Shown: positions 10,557 through 19,791, numbered from the stretch's first letter. The stretch is 64,000 nt of DNA from Cryobacterium sp. PH31-L1 (GCF_030063145.1 NZ_JASISM010000001.1:496001-560000); one strand, 5' to 3'. Notes: generated by a model from the letters alone, not told the origin. Numbers and translations: made by a program.

Positions 10557-11618
10557 ATGCGTCGCTTGATCACTGTTTCTGCCCTCGCGGCATCCGCTCT
10601 GCTGCTGGCCGGGTGCGCGCAGGCGCCGACCCCCACCGCAACAACGGATGCGAAGGCGCCCGACTATTGCGCCCGCATGGTCACGAACTCGGGCGGCCTC
10701 GAAGACCGGTCCTTCAACCAGTCCAGCTGGGAAGGGCTGCAGGAGGCCGCGACGAAGTACAGCATTGACACCGACGCGATCGTGTCGACCTCGGAGACCG
10801 ACCTGGCACCCAACGTGAGCCAGGCCGTTGCCACCGGATGCCAGTTCGTGCTCACGGTCGGCTTCGAACTGGCCGACGCCACCCTCGCCGAGGCCACCGC
10901 GAACCCCGACGTGCACTTCGCGATCGTCGACGAGGTCGTCGATGCCCCCAACGTGAAACCGATCGTGTTCGACACCGCCCAGGCCTCATTTTTGGCCGGC
11001 TACCTCGCCGCTGGCGTGACCAAGACCGACAAGGTGGCCACCTTCGGCGGCGGCAACCAGCCGCCCGTCACCCTGTTCATGGACGGCTTTGTCGACGGCG
11101 TCGCCATGTACAACGACAAGCACAAGGCTGCCGTGCAGGTGCTCGGTTGGAACAAAGACGCCCAGGACGGCAGCTTCACGGGCGACTTCGAAGACGTTAA
11201 CAAGGGTAAGGCCCTGGCCCAGTCCTTCATCGATCAGGGCGCCGACATCATTCTGCCGGTGGCCGGCCAGGTCGGGCAGGGCGCGGCGGCCGCCGCGATC
11301 GAAACCCCAGGCGTCTCCATCATCTGGGTCGACAACGACGGCTACGTGACCTTGCCGGAGCAATTTCAGTCGGTCGTGCTCACGAGCGTGCTGAAGAACA
11401 CCTCGGACGCCGTGGTGGAGACCATCGGGTCCGACCTGGACGGCACATTCGATAACACGGCTTTCGTGGGAACCCTCAAGAACGGGGGCGTCGAGATCGC
11501 CGACTTCCACGACCTGGCCGCGCTGGTGACGCCCGAGCTGAGCGACGAACTCGACCAGATCAGGGCCGCGATTATAGCCGGGATCATCAAGGTAGACGGC
11601 CCGAGTTCGCCCCAATAA
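10557..11618 (+). CDS. BMP-family nucleoside-binding lipoprotein (first copy)
   Basis: A 353-residue solute-binding protein of the BMP/Med (PnrA, NupN) family, the outer-face receptor for nucleoside ABC importers. The signal peptide ends in the lipobox LLAGC (Cys at residue 20). SGGLEDRSFNQSSWEGL is the family's ligand-site opening and FLAGYLAA, DGFVDG also match. The ATG at 10557 is chosen since AAGGGAG sits five bases upstream; an in-frame ATG 18 bases earlier would insert six residues before the signal peptide. It is a paralogue of the next gene, and the two stand before a single set of ATPase and permeases. Confidence 0.92.
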   Translation: MRRLITVSALAASALLLAGCAQAPTPTATTDAKAPDYCARMVTNSGGLEDRSFNQSSWEGLQEAATKYSIDTDAIVSTSETDLAPNVSQAVATGCQFVLTVGFELADATLAEATANPDVHFAIVDEVVDAPNVKPIVFDTAQASFLAGYLAAGVTKTDKVATFGGGNQPPVTLFMDGFVDGVAMYNDKHKAAVQVLGWNKDAQDGSFTGDFEDVNKGKALAQSFIDQGADIILPVAGQVGQGAAAAAIETPGVSIIWVDNDGYVTLPEQFQSVVLTSVLKNTSDAVVETIGSDLDGTFDNTAFVGTLKNGGVEIADFHDLAALVTPELSDELDQIRAAIIAGIIKVDGPSSPQ

Positions 11619-11703
11619 GGGGAGAATTGTTTCGGCAATGTCGCGGCTTGGTAACGACTCGCCCGCGCACGCACAATGCTCATCTGCGCAGCGTCACATT
11701 CGG

Positions 11704-11733
11704 TAACGTGGATCGCACGACGCCCGTGCGATC
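11704..11733 (+). promoter_or_regulatory. Promoter with a perfect inverted repeat at the likely start site, before the second BMP gene
   Basis: TAACGT (11704-11709) is a possible -10 box, placing the start near 11716. This lies inside a perfect inverted repeat, GATCGCACG (11711-11719) and CGTGCGATC (11725-11733) with a five-base centre. The position suits a repressor operator better than an RNA hairpin, because the left arm would be only partly transcribed. Which regulator binds is unknown. Confidence 0.45.
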
Positions 11734-11760
11734 GCGCTGGGCAGCACACTGGAGGTCCTC

Positions 11761-12867
11761 TTGACAATTTCGACCCGTAAGACCGTACTTGCCGGTCTTG
11801 CAATGTTCGGCACCGTGGCGATGCTCGCGGCCTGTGCCCAGGCTCCCGCCGCCACCGATGACACCAACGCCGCCGCCGCTAACGACTTTCTCCCCTGCAT
11901 GGTGTCTGACGAGGGTGGATTCGACGACCAGTCCTTCAACCAGCTCGGCTTCGAGGGCCTCAACGAGGCCGCAGCCGACCTCGGCGTGACGCCGAAAACG
12001 GTCGAATCCGCCGCGGAGACCGACTACCAGTCGAACGTGCAGAACCTGGTTGACCAGGGCTGCAACCTCATCGTCACCGTCGGGTTCAACCTCGCCGCCG
12101 CGACCGTTGAGTCGGCCCTCGCGAACCCCGAAGTAAACTACGCCATCATCGACAACGATGCCGACCTCGACTTCGACGGCAAGGTCGACGCCCCGAACAT
12201 CAAGCCCATTCTGTTCGACACCGCCCCCGCTGGTTTCATGGCCGGCTACGCCGCTGCCGGGTACAGCAAGACGGCCGTTGTCGGCACCTACGGTGGACTG
12301 CAGATCCCGCCGGTCACCATCTTCATGGACGGCTTCGCTGACGGCGTCGCGTACTACAACGAGAAGAACGACACCGCCGTTCAGACCATCGGCTGGGACG
12401 TCGCCTCGCAGACCGGTTCCTTCACCGGTGGCTTCGCTGCCGGTGTTGACTCCCTCGCCAAAGCGCAGGGCCTCATCGACCAGAACGCCGACGTGCTCCT
12501 GCCCGTTGGTGGACCGATCTTCCTGAGCGCGATCGAAGCGATCAAGAGCTCGGGCAAGGACATCGCCATGATCGGTGTTGACGCCGACCTGTTCGAGACC
12601 AATCCGGCCGGTTCCAGCCTGTTCCTCACCAGCATCCTCAAGGACATCAAGCTCGCCGTATCCGACGTGGTGACCGCCTCCGGCTCCGGCACGTTCGACG
12701 CGAATGCGTATGTCGGAACCCTCGAGAACGACGGCGTGGGCATTGCACCGTTCCACGACTTCGAGTCCAAGGTTCCCGCAACCATGACCGATGACGTCGA
12801 CGCCATCAAGGCCGGCATCATCGACGGTTCGATCACGGTCGAATCGCCCGCTTCGCCCAAGCAGTAA
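11761..12867 (+). CDS. BMP-family nucleoside-binding lipoprotein (second copy)
   Basis: A 368-residue paralogue of the preceding lipoprotein, with lipobox LAAC (Cys 25), the ligand-site segment GGFDDQSFNQLGFEGL, and the matching FMAGYAAAG and DGFADG segments. The start is TTG, supported by GGAGG six bases upstream. It has its own promoter region and is followed by a strong 17-bp hairpin before the ATPase gene. That arrangement usually allows a binding protein to be made in excess over the membrane parts. Having two receptors for one transporter suggests different nucleoside preferences, an inference. Confidence 0.93.
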   Translation: MTISTRKTVLAGLAMFGTVAMLAACAQAPAATDDTNAAAANDFLPCMVSDEGGFDDQSFNQLGFEGLNEAAADLGVTPKTVESAAETDYQSNVQNLVDQGCNLIVTVGFNLAAATVESALANPEVNYAIIDNDADLDFDGKVDAPNIKPILFDTAPAGFMAGYAAAGYSKTAVVGTYGGLQIPPVTIFMDGFADGVAYYNEKNDTAVQTIGWDVASQTGSFTGGFAAGVDSLAKAQGLIDQNADVLLPVGGPIFLSAIEAIKSSGKDIAMIGVDADLFETNPAGSSLFLTSILKDIKLAVSDVVTASGSGTFDANAYVGTLENDGVGIAPFHDFESKVPATMTDDVDAIKAGIIDGSITVESPASPKQ

Positions 12868-12877
12868 TAGGCTATTT

Positions 12878-12913
12878 GAAATGGGGAGGCCGAATTTTCG
12901 GCCTCCCCATTTC
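12878..12913 (+). terminator. 17-bp hairpin between binding protein and ATPase genes (attenuator)
   Basis: GAAATGGGGAGGCCGAA (12878-12894) pairs perfectly with 12897-12913, leaving a minimal loop. It follows the lipoprotein stop by 10 bases. Only a TTTC follows, so it may act as a partial terminator or as a 3' mRNA stabiliser that sets a high receptor-to-transporter ratio. Confidence 0.7.
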
Positions 12914-12961
12914 ATTACCCTCGTGCAGTCCCGCCGTGCTCGACTCAAGAATTCAGGATGA

Positions 12962-14482
12962 ATGAAGCTCGAACTCCGCGGCATCACCAAACGCTTTGGT
13001 GCGTTGGTCGCCAACAACAACATCTCCCTCACCGTTGAGTCGGGTGAAATTCACGCCCTCCTGGGTGAGAACGGCGCCGGCAAGTCAACCCTGATGAACG
13101 TGCTGTACGGCCTGTACATCGCCGAAGAGGGCGAAATTCTGCTCGACGACGTGGTGCAGAAATTCGCCGGTCCTGGTGATGCCATGAACGCGGGAATCGG
13201 CATGGTGCACCAGCATTTCATGCTCGTTCCGGTGTTCACCGTCGCCGAGAATGTCGTGCTCGGCCACGAACAGACCACCTTCGGCGGACGCCTGGATCTC
13301 AGTGCGGCCCGCGCCAAGGTGCGCGAAATTTCCGACCGGTTCGGCTTCGATATCGATCCGGACGCCCTGATCGAAGATCTACCGGTCGGTGTGCAGCAGC
13401 GGGTGGAGATCATCAAGGCCCTCTCGCAGGATGCGAAGGTGCTGGTGTTCGACGAACCCACCGCCGTGCTCACGCCGCAAGAGACCGACGAGCTTATGAT
13501 CATCATGCGCCAGCTCGCCGAGTCCGGCACGTCAATCGTGTTCATCACGCACAAATTGCGGGAGGTGCGCGCCGTCGCCGACCGCATCACCGTCATCCGC
13601 TTGGGTACCGTTGTCGGTGAAGCTTCGCCGACCGCGACTAACGCCGAGCTGGCCTCACTCATGGTGGGTCGTGCCGTCGAACTGACCGTGCACAAGAACG
13701 CGCCGGAGCTTCGTGGTACCGCACTGTCGGTGAAAAATCTTACGGTCATCGACGCTCGCAACCAGGTCGTCGTCAACAATGTGAGCTTCGACGTGCAGGC
13801 CGGTGAGGTGCTTGCCATTGCCGGCGTTCAGGGCAATGGCCAAACCGAACTGACCGAAGCGCTGATCGGGCTGCAGCACCACGTGACCGGGTCGATCGAA
13901 CTCGACGGAAAACCGTTGCGCGGCCACAGCGTGCGGCACATTCTCGATTCCGGTGTCGGGTTCGTGCCCGAGGACCGCACCGAAGACGGCCTCGTCGCCG
14001 ACTTCAGTATCGCTGAGAACCTCATGCTCGACCGCAGCTCCGGTGCACCGTTCGTGAAGGGCGGAAACCTCCAGTTGGGATTTCGAGCCAAATTCGCCGC
14101 CGAGAAGATTCACGAATTTGATATTCGTTCGCAGGGCAGTGACATGGAAGCTGGCCGGCTCTCCGGTGGCAACCAACAGAAGGTCGTGCTGGCACGAGAA
14201 CTCAGCCGGGACCTGCGCCTGTTCGTGGCGGCGCAGCCGACCCGCGGGCTCGACGTCGGCTCGATCGAATTCGTGCACACCCGCATTATTGAAACCCGTG
14301 ACTCCGGAATTCCGGTGATTGTGGTCTCCACCGAGCTCGACGAGGTCGTCGCTTTGGCTGACCGCATCGCGGTGATGTATCGAGGAGAAATCGTTGGAAT
14401 CGTGCCCGGTACAACCCCCCGCGCCACTCTCGGCCTCATGATGGCCGGCGAACACGCTCCGGCAACGGAGGCCGTACTGTGA
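12962..14482 (+). CDS. Nucleoside ABC transporter ATP-binding protein
   Basis: A 506-residue double-domain ABC ATPase of the sugar/nucleoside importer class (RbsA/NupO-like). Domain 1 has an intact Walker A GENGAGKST near residue 37 and Walker B VLVFDEPTAVLTP. Domain 2 has the usual degenerate Walker A GVQGNGQTEL, a good LSGGNQQKV signature, and LFVAAQPTRGLDVG in place of a normal Walker B, which is typical of this class. It would power the two permeases that follow in the cytosol. The start is ATG with AGGA upstream; its end overlaps the first permease by four bases (GTGA). Confidence 0.94.
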   Translation: MKLELRGITKRFGALVANNNISLTVESGEIHALLGENGAGKSTLMNVLYGLYIAEEGEILLDDVVQKFAGPGDAMNAGIGMVHQHFMLVPVFTVAENVVLGHEQTTFGGRLDLSAARAKVREISDRFGFDIDPDALIEDLPVGVQQRVEIIKALSQDAKVLVFDEPTAVLTPQETDELMIIMRQLAESGTSIVFITHKLREVRAVADRITVIRLGTVVGEASPTATNAELASLMVGRAVELTVHKNAPELRGTALSVKNLTVIDARNQVVVNNVSFDVQAGEVLAIAGVQGNGQTELTEALIGLQHHVTGSIELDGKPLRGHSVRHILDSGVGFVPEDRTEDGLVADFSIAENLMLDRSSGAPFVKGGNLQLGFRAKFAAEKIHEFDIRSQGSDMEAGRLSGGNQQKVVLARELSRDLRLFVAAQPTRGLDVGSIEFVHTRIIETRDSGIPVIVVSTELDEVVALADRIAVMYRGEIVGIVPGTTPRATLGLMMAGEHAPATEAVL

Positions 14483-15771
14483 GCGACCTGACGGCATCGG
14501 CAGCACCGGCTCCGGCCGCTCCGGCTGCCGAACCTGGCCGGAAGGATGGGTCTGATCGCTGGACCCAAACCCTGCGCGATATCACCGGCGGCAGCGCGAT
14601 GATCTCCATTCTCGCCGTCGTGTTCGCGCTCGTGGTCGGCGCCATTTTGATCGCTTTCACCAACGAACGCGTGCAGGAGACCGCCGGGTATTTCTTCTCC
14701 CGGCCGGCCGACCTGCTGCAGGCCGTCTGGGACGCCGTCGCGGGCGCCTATTCCGCCCTGTTCCAGGGCTCGATCTACAACTTTCGGTCCAAGAACTTTC
14801 TCACCGCAATACGTCCGCTGACCGAAACCCTCACCTTCGCCACGCCGCTGATCGCGGCCGGCCTCGGCGTCGGGCTCGCCTTTCGGGTCGGAATGTTCAA
14901 CATCGGTGGTCGTGGGCAGATGCTGATCGCTGCCGGGGCCGCTGGCTATGTTGCTTTTGCGGTCGAGCTGCCGGCCGGCATCCATTTGATTGTCGCCATT
15001 CTGGCCGGACTGCTCGGCGGTGCCATCTGGGGCGGAATCGTGGGCCTGCTCAAGGCTCGCACCGGTGCCCACGAGGTGATCGTCACGATCATGCTCAACT
15101 TCGTGGCGCTCTATCTCATTCAGTTTCTGCTCCGCACGCCGGGCGCCCTGCAGGCGCCCGGGAGCAACAACCCGAAGACTCCGGCAATGTTGCCCACCGC
15201 GGTGTTTCCCGACCTGTTTGGCCCCCGGTACAACCTGCACGCCGGTTTTCTCACCGTCATCGCCGCCACGATCTTCGTCTGGTGGCTGCTCAGCCGCTCC
15301 AACCTCGGGTTCCAGTTTCGCGCAGTCGGTCAGAACCCGAACGCGGCCCGCGTCGCCGGCATCAACGTGAAGAACGTTTACATGTACGCCATGGCCATCT
15401 CGGGCGCGCTCGTGGGTTTGGCCGGCATCAACCAGGTACTCGGCACGGTGACCACCGGCTTCGGTGCCGGCATCGACGCCGGCATCGGCTTCGACGCCAT
15501 TACCGTCGCCCTGCTCGGGCGGTCCAAGCCGTGGGGTATCTTCGCCGCCGGCATCCTCTTCGGAGCGTTCAAGGCCGGTGGCTTCGCCATGCAGGCCGCT
15601 GAGGGCGTGCCGATCGATATCGTCGTGGTCGTGCAGGCCCTGATCGTGCTGTTCATCGCGGCGCCGCCGCTGGTGCGTGCCATGTTCCACCTGCCCACAC
15701 CGGGCACCACCAAGAAGCCGAAAATCCGCGCCGTCAAATCGCGCAAGACTAACGAGGTGGTGGCCAAATGA
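14479..15771 (+). CDS. Nucleoside ABC transporter permease (first)
   Basis: A 430-residue membrane permease of the BPD_transp_2 family (BmpB/NupP type). A cytosolic Ala/Pro-rich N-terminus of about 40 residues precedes roughly ten hydrophobic spans. NIGGRGQMLIAAGAAGY and AVGQNPNAARVAGINV are family landmarks, the second being the loop that touches the ATPase. It starts at GTG overlapping the ATPase stop by four bases and ends overlapping the next permease by four, so the subunits are translated in step. Confidence 0.93.
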   Translation: MSDLTASAAPAPAAPAAEPGRKDGSDRWTQTLRDITGGSAMISILAVVFALVVGAILIAFTNERVQETAGYFFSRPADLLQAVWDAVAGAYSALFQGSIYNFRSKNFLTAIRPLTETLTFATPLIAAGLGVGLAFRVGMFNIGGRGQMLIAAGAAGYVAFAVELPAGIHLIVAILAGLLGGAIWGGIVGLLKARTGAHEVIVTIMLNFVALYLIQFLLRTPGALQAPGSNNPKTPAMLPTAVFPDLFGPRYNLHAGFLTVIAATIFVWWLLSRSNLGFQFRAVGQNPNAARVAGINVKNVYMYAMAISGALVGLAGINQVLGTVTTGFGAGIDAGIGFDAITVALLGRSKPWGIFAAGILFGAFKAGGFAMQAAEGVPIDIVVVVQALIVLFIAAPPLVRAMFHLPTPGTTKKPKIRAVKSRKTNEVVAK

Positions 15772-17066
15772 GCACTCTGACAGAGGGCACGGCTCCGGTT
15801 CCGGCCTCGGCTCCGATCGTGAAACCGACGGTGAAAATTCGCAGCTGGAAGATTCCGATTACTTTCGGCGGCTTCGCGGTTCTGTCGCTGATCTTGTTCG
15901 TCGGGCTCGGACGAGGCCAGCGCGGCGAGCTCAGCACCTTCCGACTGTCCGAAGGTCGCGATCTCATCCAGCTGCCCGAGGTGGCCCTGCCGACCTTCGT
16001 TACCGGTGTGTTTGTCGCGATCGTGCTCGTGCTGCTGGCCGCGGTGTCGGCCTGGCTGGTGTACAGCCACCGCAAGATCTCGATCGTGCTGACCATTCTG
16101 TTCGCCCTTCTGTTCCTGGTCGGGTTTCTGGCCTGGGCGGCATCGGGTTCGACCATTCCGGTGCCCGGGCTGCTCATCGGTACGGTCACCCTGAGTGCCC
16201 CGCTCATCTTCGGTGCCCTCGGCGGAGTGCTGTCTGAGCGGGCCGGCGTCGTGAACGTGGCCATCGAGGCGCAGCTGCTGGCCGGGGCGTTCAGCTCAGC
16301 GGTCGTCGCCTCCGCAACGGGCAACCCGTACATCGGCCTGCTCGCCGCAATGGTGGCCGGTGCGCTCGTTTCCATGGTGCTCGCCGCGTTCGCGCTCAAG
16401 TATCTCGTCGACCAGGTCATCGTCGGTGTCGTGCTCAACGTGCTCGTGATCGGGCTCACCAGCTTTCTCTACTCGCAGGTGCTCGCCCCCAGTGCCAACC
16501 TCAACTCACCGGACGTCTTTCCCCGACTCAACATTCCGCTGCTCAGCGAAATCCCGATCATCGGCCCGGTGCTTTTCCGCCAGACCATCATCGTCTACGT
16601 CATGTATGTAGCCGTTGCCGTGGTGTATTTCGGCCTGTTTCGCACCAAGTGGGGCCTGCGCGTGCGGGCTGTGGGTGAGCATCCGCAGGCCGCCGACACG
16701 GTCGGCATCAACGTGAACCGCACCCGTTTCGTTGCCGTCACTCTCGGTGGCGTCATCTCGGGCTTCGGCGGAGCGTACTTCACCCTCGGCGCTGTCGGCG
16801 CGTTCAACAAGGAGATGACCAACGGCATGGGCTTCATCGCCCTCGCCGCGGTGATCTTCGGCCAGTGGCATCCGATCAAGGCAACCCTCGCGGCCCTGTT
16901 GTTCGGCTTCGCCACCAACCTGCAGAACGTGCTGGGCATCATCGGATCGCCGGTGCCGAGCGAATTCATGCTCATGCTGCCCTACGTCGTCACGATCTTC
17001 GCCGTTGCCGGGTTCGTCGGCCGCTCCCGGGCACCCGCCGCCGACGGAAAACCGTACATCAAGTGA
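15768..17066 (+). CDS. Nucleoside ABC transporter permease (second)
   Basis: A 432-residue partner permease (NupQ type) with roughly ten spans. GGVLSERAGVVNVAIEAQLL and AVGEHPQAADTVGINV are the conserved segments, and GMGFIALAAVIFGQWHP is the family's late loop. A ~120-residue N-terminal extension with two spans precedes the core, longer than in typical Gram-negative homologues. ATGA overlap with the first permease, and its AAGTGA end overlaps the cytidine deaminase GTG start. Confidence 0.93.
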   Translation: MSTLTEGTAPVPASAPIVKPTVKIRSWKIPITFGGFAVLSLILFVGLGRGQRGELSTFRLSEGRDLIQLPEVALPTFVTGVFVAIVLVLLAAVSAWLVYSHRKISIVLTILFALLFLVGFLAWAASGSTIPVPGLLIGTVTLSAPLIFGALGGVLSERAGVVNVAIEAQLLAGAFSSAVVASATGNPYIGLLAAMVAGALVSMVLAAFALKYLVDQVIVGVVLNVLVIGLTSFLYSQVLAPSANLNSPDVFPRLNIPLLSEIPIIGPVLFRQTIIVYVMYVAVAVVYFGLFRTKWGLRVRAVGEHPQAADTVGINVNRTRFVAVTLGGVISGFGGAYFTLGAVGAFNKEMTNGMGFIALAAVIFGQWHPIKATLAALLFGFATNLQNVLGIIGSPVPSEFMLMLPYVVTIFAVAGFVGRSRAPAADGKPYIK

Positions 17067-17488
17067 GTTCGGTGACCGTCGACTGGGCAGCGCTGCGATT
17101 GCAGGCCCTCGCCGCCATGAAGACCGCCTACGTGCCGTACTCCAAGTTTCCGGTGGGCGTCGCGGCGTTGGTCGATGACGGACGAGTGATCAGCGGATGC
17201 AACGTGGAGAACGCGTCCTACGGCCTCACCCTCTGCGCCGAGTGCGGTCTGGTTTCCGCTCTGCACCGGAGCGGCGGCGGCCACCTCGTGGCCTTCACCT
17301 GCGTCGACGGCAACGGCGGCATTCTCATGCCGTGCGGTCGCTGCCGGCAGCTTCTCTATGAACACTCCGCGCCGGGCATGCTGCTCGAGACCATCTCCGG
17401 CGTGAAAACCATCGACGAGGTGCTGCCGGACGCCTTCGGGCCCCGCCAGCTCGCCGAGTATCAGGCTGTAAAGGAAGACACGGAATGA
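17063..17488 (+). CDS. cdd: Cytidine deaminase
   Basis: A 141-residue zinc enzyme that turns cytidine and deoxycytidine into uridine and deoxyuridine in pyrimidine salvage. The catalytic CAE motif is at residues 58-60 and the zinc-binding PCGRC at 90-94; NVENASYGLT is the substrate loop. Length is normal for the homotetrameric class. The open frame extends upstream into the permease, so the start chosen is the GTG at 17063 that overlaps the permease stop (GTGA). It ends in an ATGA overlap with deoA, linking uptake with breakdown. Confidence 0.95.
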   Translation: MSSVTVDWAALRLQALAAMKTAYVPYSKFPVGVAALVDDGRVISGCNVENASYGLTLCAECGLVSALHRSGGGHLVAFTCVDGNGGILMPCGRCRQLLYEHSAPGMLLETISGVKTIDEVLPDAFGPRQLAEYQAVKEDTE

Positions 17489-18789
17489 CCACCATCGAAG
17501 CGTTCGACGCTGTCGACCTCATCCACACCAAGCGCGACCGCGGCGAACTCAGCGAAGCGCAGATCAACTGGCTGATCGACGCCTATACGCGCGGTTATAT
17601 CGGTGACGAGCAGATGGCCGCTATGACCATGGCCATCTTTCTCAACGGCATGAGCCGGGGCGAGATTCGAGCCCTCACCATGGCGATGCTCGCGAGCGGC
17701 GAACGCATGAGCTTCGACGGGCTCGGCAAGCCGACCACCGACAAGCACTCCACCGGCGGCGTCGGCGACAAGATCACCCTTCCGTTGATGCCCCTGGTCG
17801 CGGTGTTCGGCGCGGCTGTACCGCAGCTCTCCGGCCGGGGCCTCGGGCACACCGGCGGAACCCTCGACAAGCTCGAATCGATTCCGGGGTGGCGCGCCAA
17901 CCTCAGCAACGCCGAGATGCTCAAGCAGTTGCAGGAGATCGGCGGCGTGGTCTGCGCGGCCGGCAGCGGCCTGGCTCCGGCCGACGGCAAGCTCTATGCT
18001 CTGCGCGACATCACCGGAACGGTCGAGGCGATCCCGCTGATCGCCTCCTCGATCATGTCAAAGAAGATCGCCGAGGGCACGGGGGCCCTCGTACTCGACG
18101 TGAAGTTCGGCTCCGGCGCCTTTCTGAAAGACATCGAGCGGTCACGGGAGCTGGCCCGCACCATGGTGGAGCTCGGCGAGGATGCCGGGGTGGCGACATC
18201 CGCTCTGCTTACCAACATGAACGTGCCGCTCGGTTTTGCTATCGGCAACGCCAATGAGGTGCGCGAATCGGTCGAGGTGCTCTCCGGCGGCGGGCCGAAA
18301 GACGTGGTCGAACTCACCGTGGCGCTGGCCGAGGAGATGCTTTCACTGGCCGGAATCACCGGCGTCGACGTGGCGGCTGCCCTGAACGATGGTCGGGCCA
18401 TGGACAAGTGGCGCGCCGTGATTCGGGCGCAGGGCGGCGACCCGGATGCCGCGTTGCCGGTCGCCCGCGAAACCCACGTCGTACTCGCCGAGCGAAGTGG
18501 TGTGCTGGTGGAACAGCAGGCCCTGCCGTTCGGCATCGGGGCCTGGCGGCTCGGCGCTGGCCGGGCGCGCAAGGAGGATCCGGTGCAGCACGCCGCCGGC
18601 ATCGACCTGCACGCCAAGCCCGGCGACGCCGTGGTCAAGGGGCAGCCCCTGTTCACGCTCAGCGCCGATGAGCCCGCGCGGTTCGCCCGTGCGCTCGAGG
18701 CCGTCGCGGGAGCCTGGCGCATCGGCGACCCGGGGGCACCCGTGCAGGATGGCGGTCCGCTGATCGCGGAGCGCATCGGGGGCCGCTAG
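17485..18789 (+). CDS. deoA: Thymidine phosphorylase
   Basis: A 434-residue pyrimidine-nucleoside phosphorylase that splits thymidine or deoxyuridine with phosphate into the base and (deoxy)ribose-1-phosphate. The glycosyltransferase family 3 signature is seen as KHSTGGVGDK at 87-96 and SGRGLGHTGGTLDKLE at 116-131. The C-terminal PYNP domain ends near DGGPLIAERI. It follows cdd with a four-base overlap, so deoxycytidine taken up by the ABC system can be deaminated and cleaved. Its TAG stop forms the first three bases of a possible downstream -10 box. Confidence 0.95.
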   Translation: MTTIEAFDAVDLIHTKRDRGELSEAQINWLIDAYTRGYIGDEQMAAMTMAIFLNGMSRGEIRALTMAMLASGERMSFDGLGKPTTDKHSTGGVGDKITLPLMPLVAVFGAAVPQLSGRGLGHTGGTLDKLESIPGWRANLSNAEMLKQLQEIGGVVCAAGSGLAPADGKLYALRDITGTVEAIPLIASSIMSKKIAEGTGALVLDVKFGSGAFLKDIERSRELARTMVELGEDAGVATSALLTNMNVPLGFAIGNANEVRESVEVLSGGGPKDVVELTVALAEEMLSLAGITGVDVAAALNDGRAMDKWRAVIRAQGGDPDAALPVARETHVVLAERSGVLVEQQALPFGIGAWRLGAGRARKEDPVQHAAGIDLHAKPGDAVVKGQPLFTLSADEPARFARALEAVAGAWRIGDPGAPVQDGGPLIAERIGGR

Positions 18790-18849
18790 GCTCATTGCAT
18801 GCGCGGCCATTCGGGGGTCGGTGCGGCTTGGCCAGGCCGACCACGATGA
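18787..18849 (+). promoter_or_regulatory. Possible promoter and 16-codon leaderless ORF before the PfkB gene
   Basis: TAGGCT (18787-18792), whose first three bases are the deoA stop codon, stands six bases before an ATG at 18799. The frame encodes 16 residues (MRGHSGVGAAWPGRPR) and stops at 18849, 32 bases before the kinase start. The spacing copies that of leaderless genes here. It could be a leader peptide or a chance frame. Confidence 0.35.
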
Positions 18850-18881
18850 ATTCCGGTCGGCACTAATTCAAAGGGGATATC

Positions 18882-19739
18882 TTGAGCGATGGTGCACGGC
18901 CACGCGTCGTGGTGTTCGGCGACGTCATCGACGACATCGTGGTGCAACCGCATCTGGAGCCGCTGGTCGACACCGACACGCAGTCATCAATTCGTCAGGT
19001 TCCGGGCGGTGCGGCGGCCAACGTGTCGGCTTGGCTCGGAAGTACCGGGGTAGCTGTGGACTTCATCGGCCGGGTCGGCGCCATTGACTGTGACTACCAC
19101 GCCGCCTTTCTCGCTGATTTTGGTGTGCGGGCTCACCTCACTCCCGACGCGACCCGTCCTACGGGCACGATCATCGTCATTGTGGATGAGAACGAGGGCC
19201 GCACCGTGCTGATCGAACGCGGTGCCAACCGGGTTCTGACTCCGAACGACGTGCCCGACTCCCTGCTCGATGGCGCTGCGGCGCTGTACTTCCCCCAACA
19301 CCTTCTGGGTCGGTGCCGTGAGCGCGGCGTTCCCGTCGTCGTGGACCCGGGTTCGGGTGGTCAACTGGCGGAGTTCGGTGTGGCGCATTTCTTGCGGGCG
19401 GTGGCGGGGGCATCCGTTCTGTTGCCCAATCTTCCCGAGGGGCGTGCCCTCACCGGGCTCGACGATCCGTTCGACGTTGCGACGCGTCTCGCCGAGAGTT
19501 TTGGGCTGGTCGCACTCACCATGGGGGCAGAGGGCGCGGTCGTGGTAGTCGACGGACAGCCTCCGGTGATGGTTCCGGCCGCAGGCGGTGACCGGACCGA
19601 CGCGTCAGGGGCCGGCGATGCCTTCGGTGCCGGCTTCGTCGCAGCGTGGCTTGAGGGTGCGTCGATGACGTCAGCAGCGGATGCCGGCAGTCGCCTCGCC
19701 GCCCGCGCCATCGCGATCGTCGGCGGTCGCCCGGTCTGA
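18882..19739 (+). CDS. PfkB-family carbohydrate/nucleoside kinase
   Basis: A 285-residue ribokinase-fold kinase. Family signature 1 appears as PGGAAANVSAWLGSTG and signature 2 as DASGAGDAFGAGF, with D as catalytic base in GAGD. Start is TTG with AAGGGGA seven bases upstream. It follows the nucleoside salvage genes by 92 bases, so ribose, a nucleoside or pseudouridine are reasonable substrates. Compared with usual members (300-320 residues) the stretch between ALYF and HLLGRC looks about 12-20 residues short, where other kinases have a strand and helix after the conserved LHxSGY-like segment. It may be a functional variant or a decaying enzyme. Confidence 0.82.
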   Translation: MSDGARPRVVVFGDVIDDIVVQPHLEPLVDTDTQSSIRQVPGGAAANVSAWLGSTGVAVDFIGRVGAIDCDYHAAFLADFGVRAHLTPDATRPTGTIIVIVDENEGRTVLIERGANRVLTPNDVPDSLLDGAAALYFPQHLLGRCRERGVPVVVDPGSGGQLAEFGVAHFLRAVAGASVLLPNLPEGRALTGLDDPFDVATRLAESFGLVALTMGAEGAVVVVDGQPPVMVPAAGGDRTDASGAGDAFGAGFVAAWLEGASMTSAADAGSRLAARAIAIVGGRPV

Positions 19740-19791
19740 GCACCGTCAGGCCGGGCACGAAATTGTCCCGGCACCCAAGCCACCCGATGCC

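Noticed and set aside
11680-13032. 450-codon open frame on the minus strand
   Set aside because: Opposite the second BMP lipoprotein. It is the Gly/Asp/Val-rich shadow usual in high-GC DNA and has no start signal.
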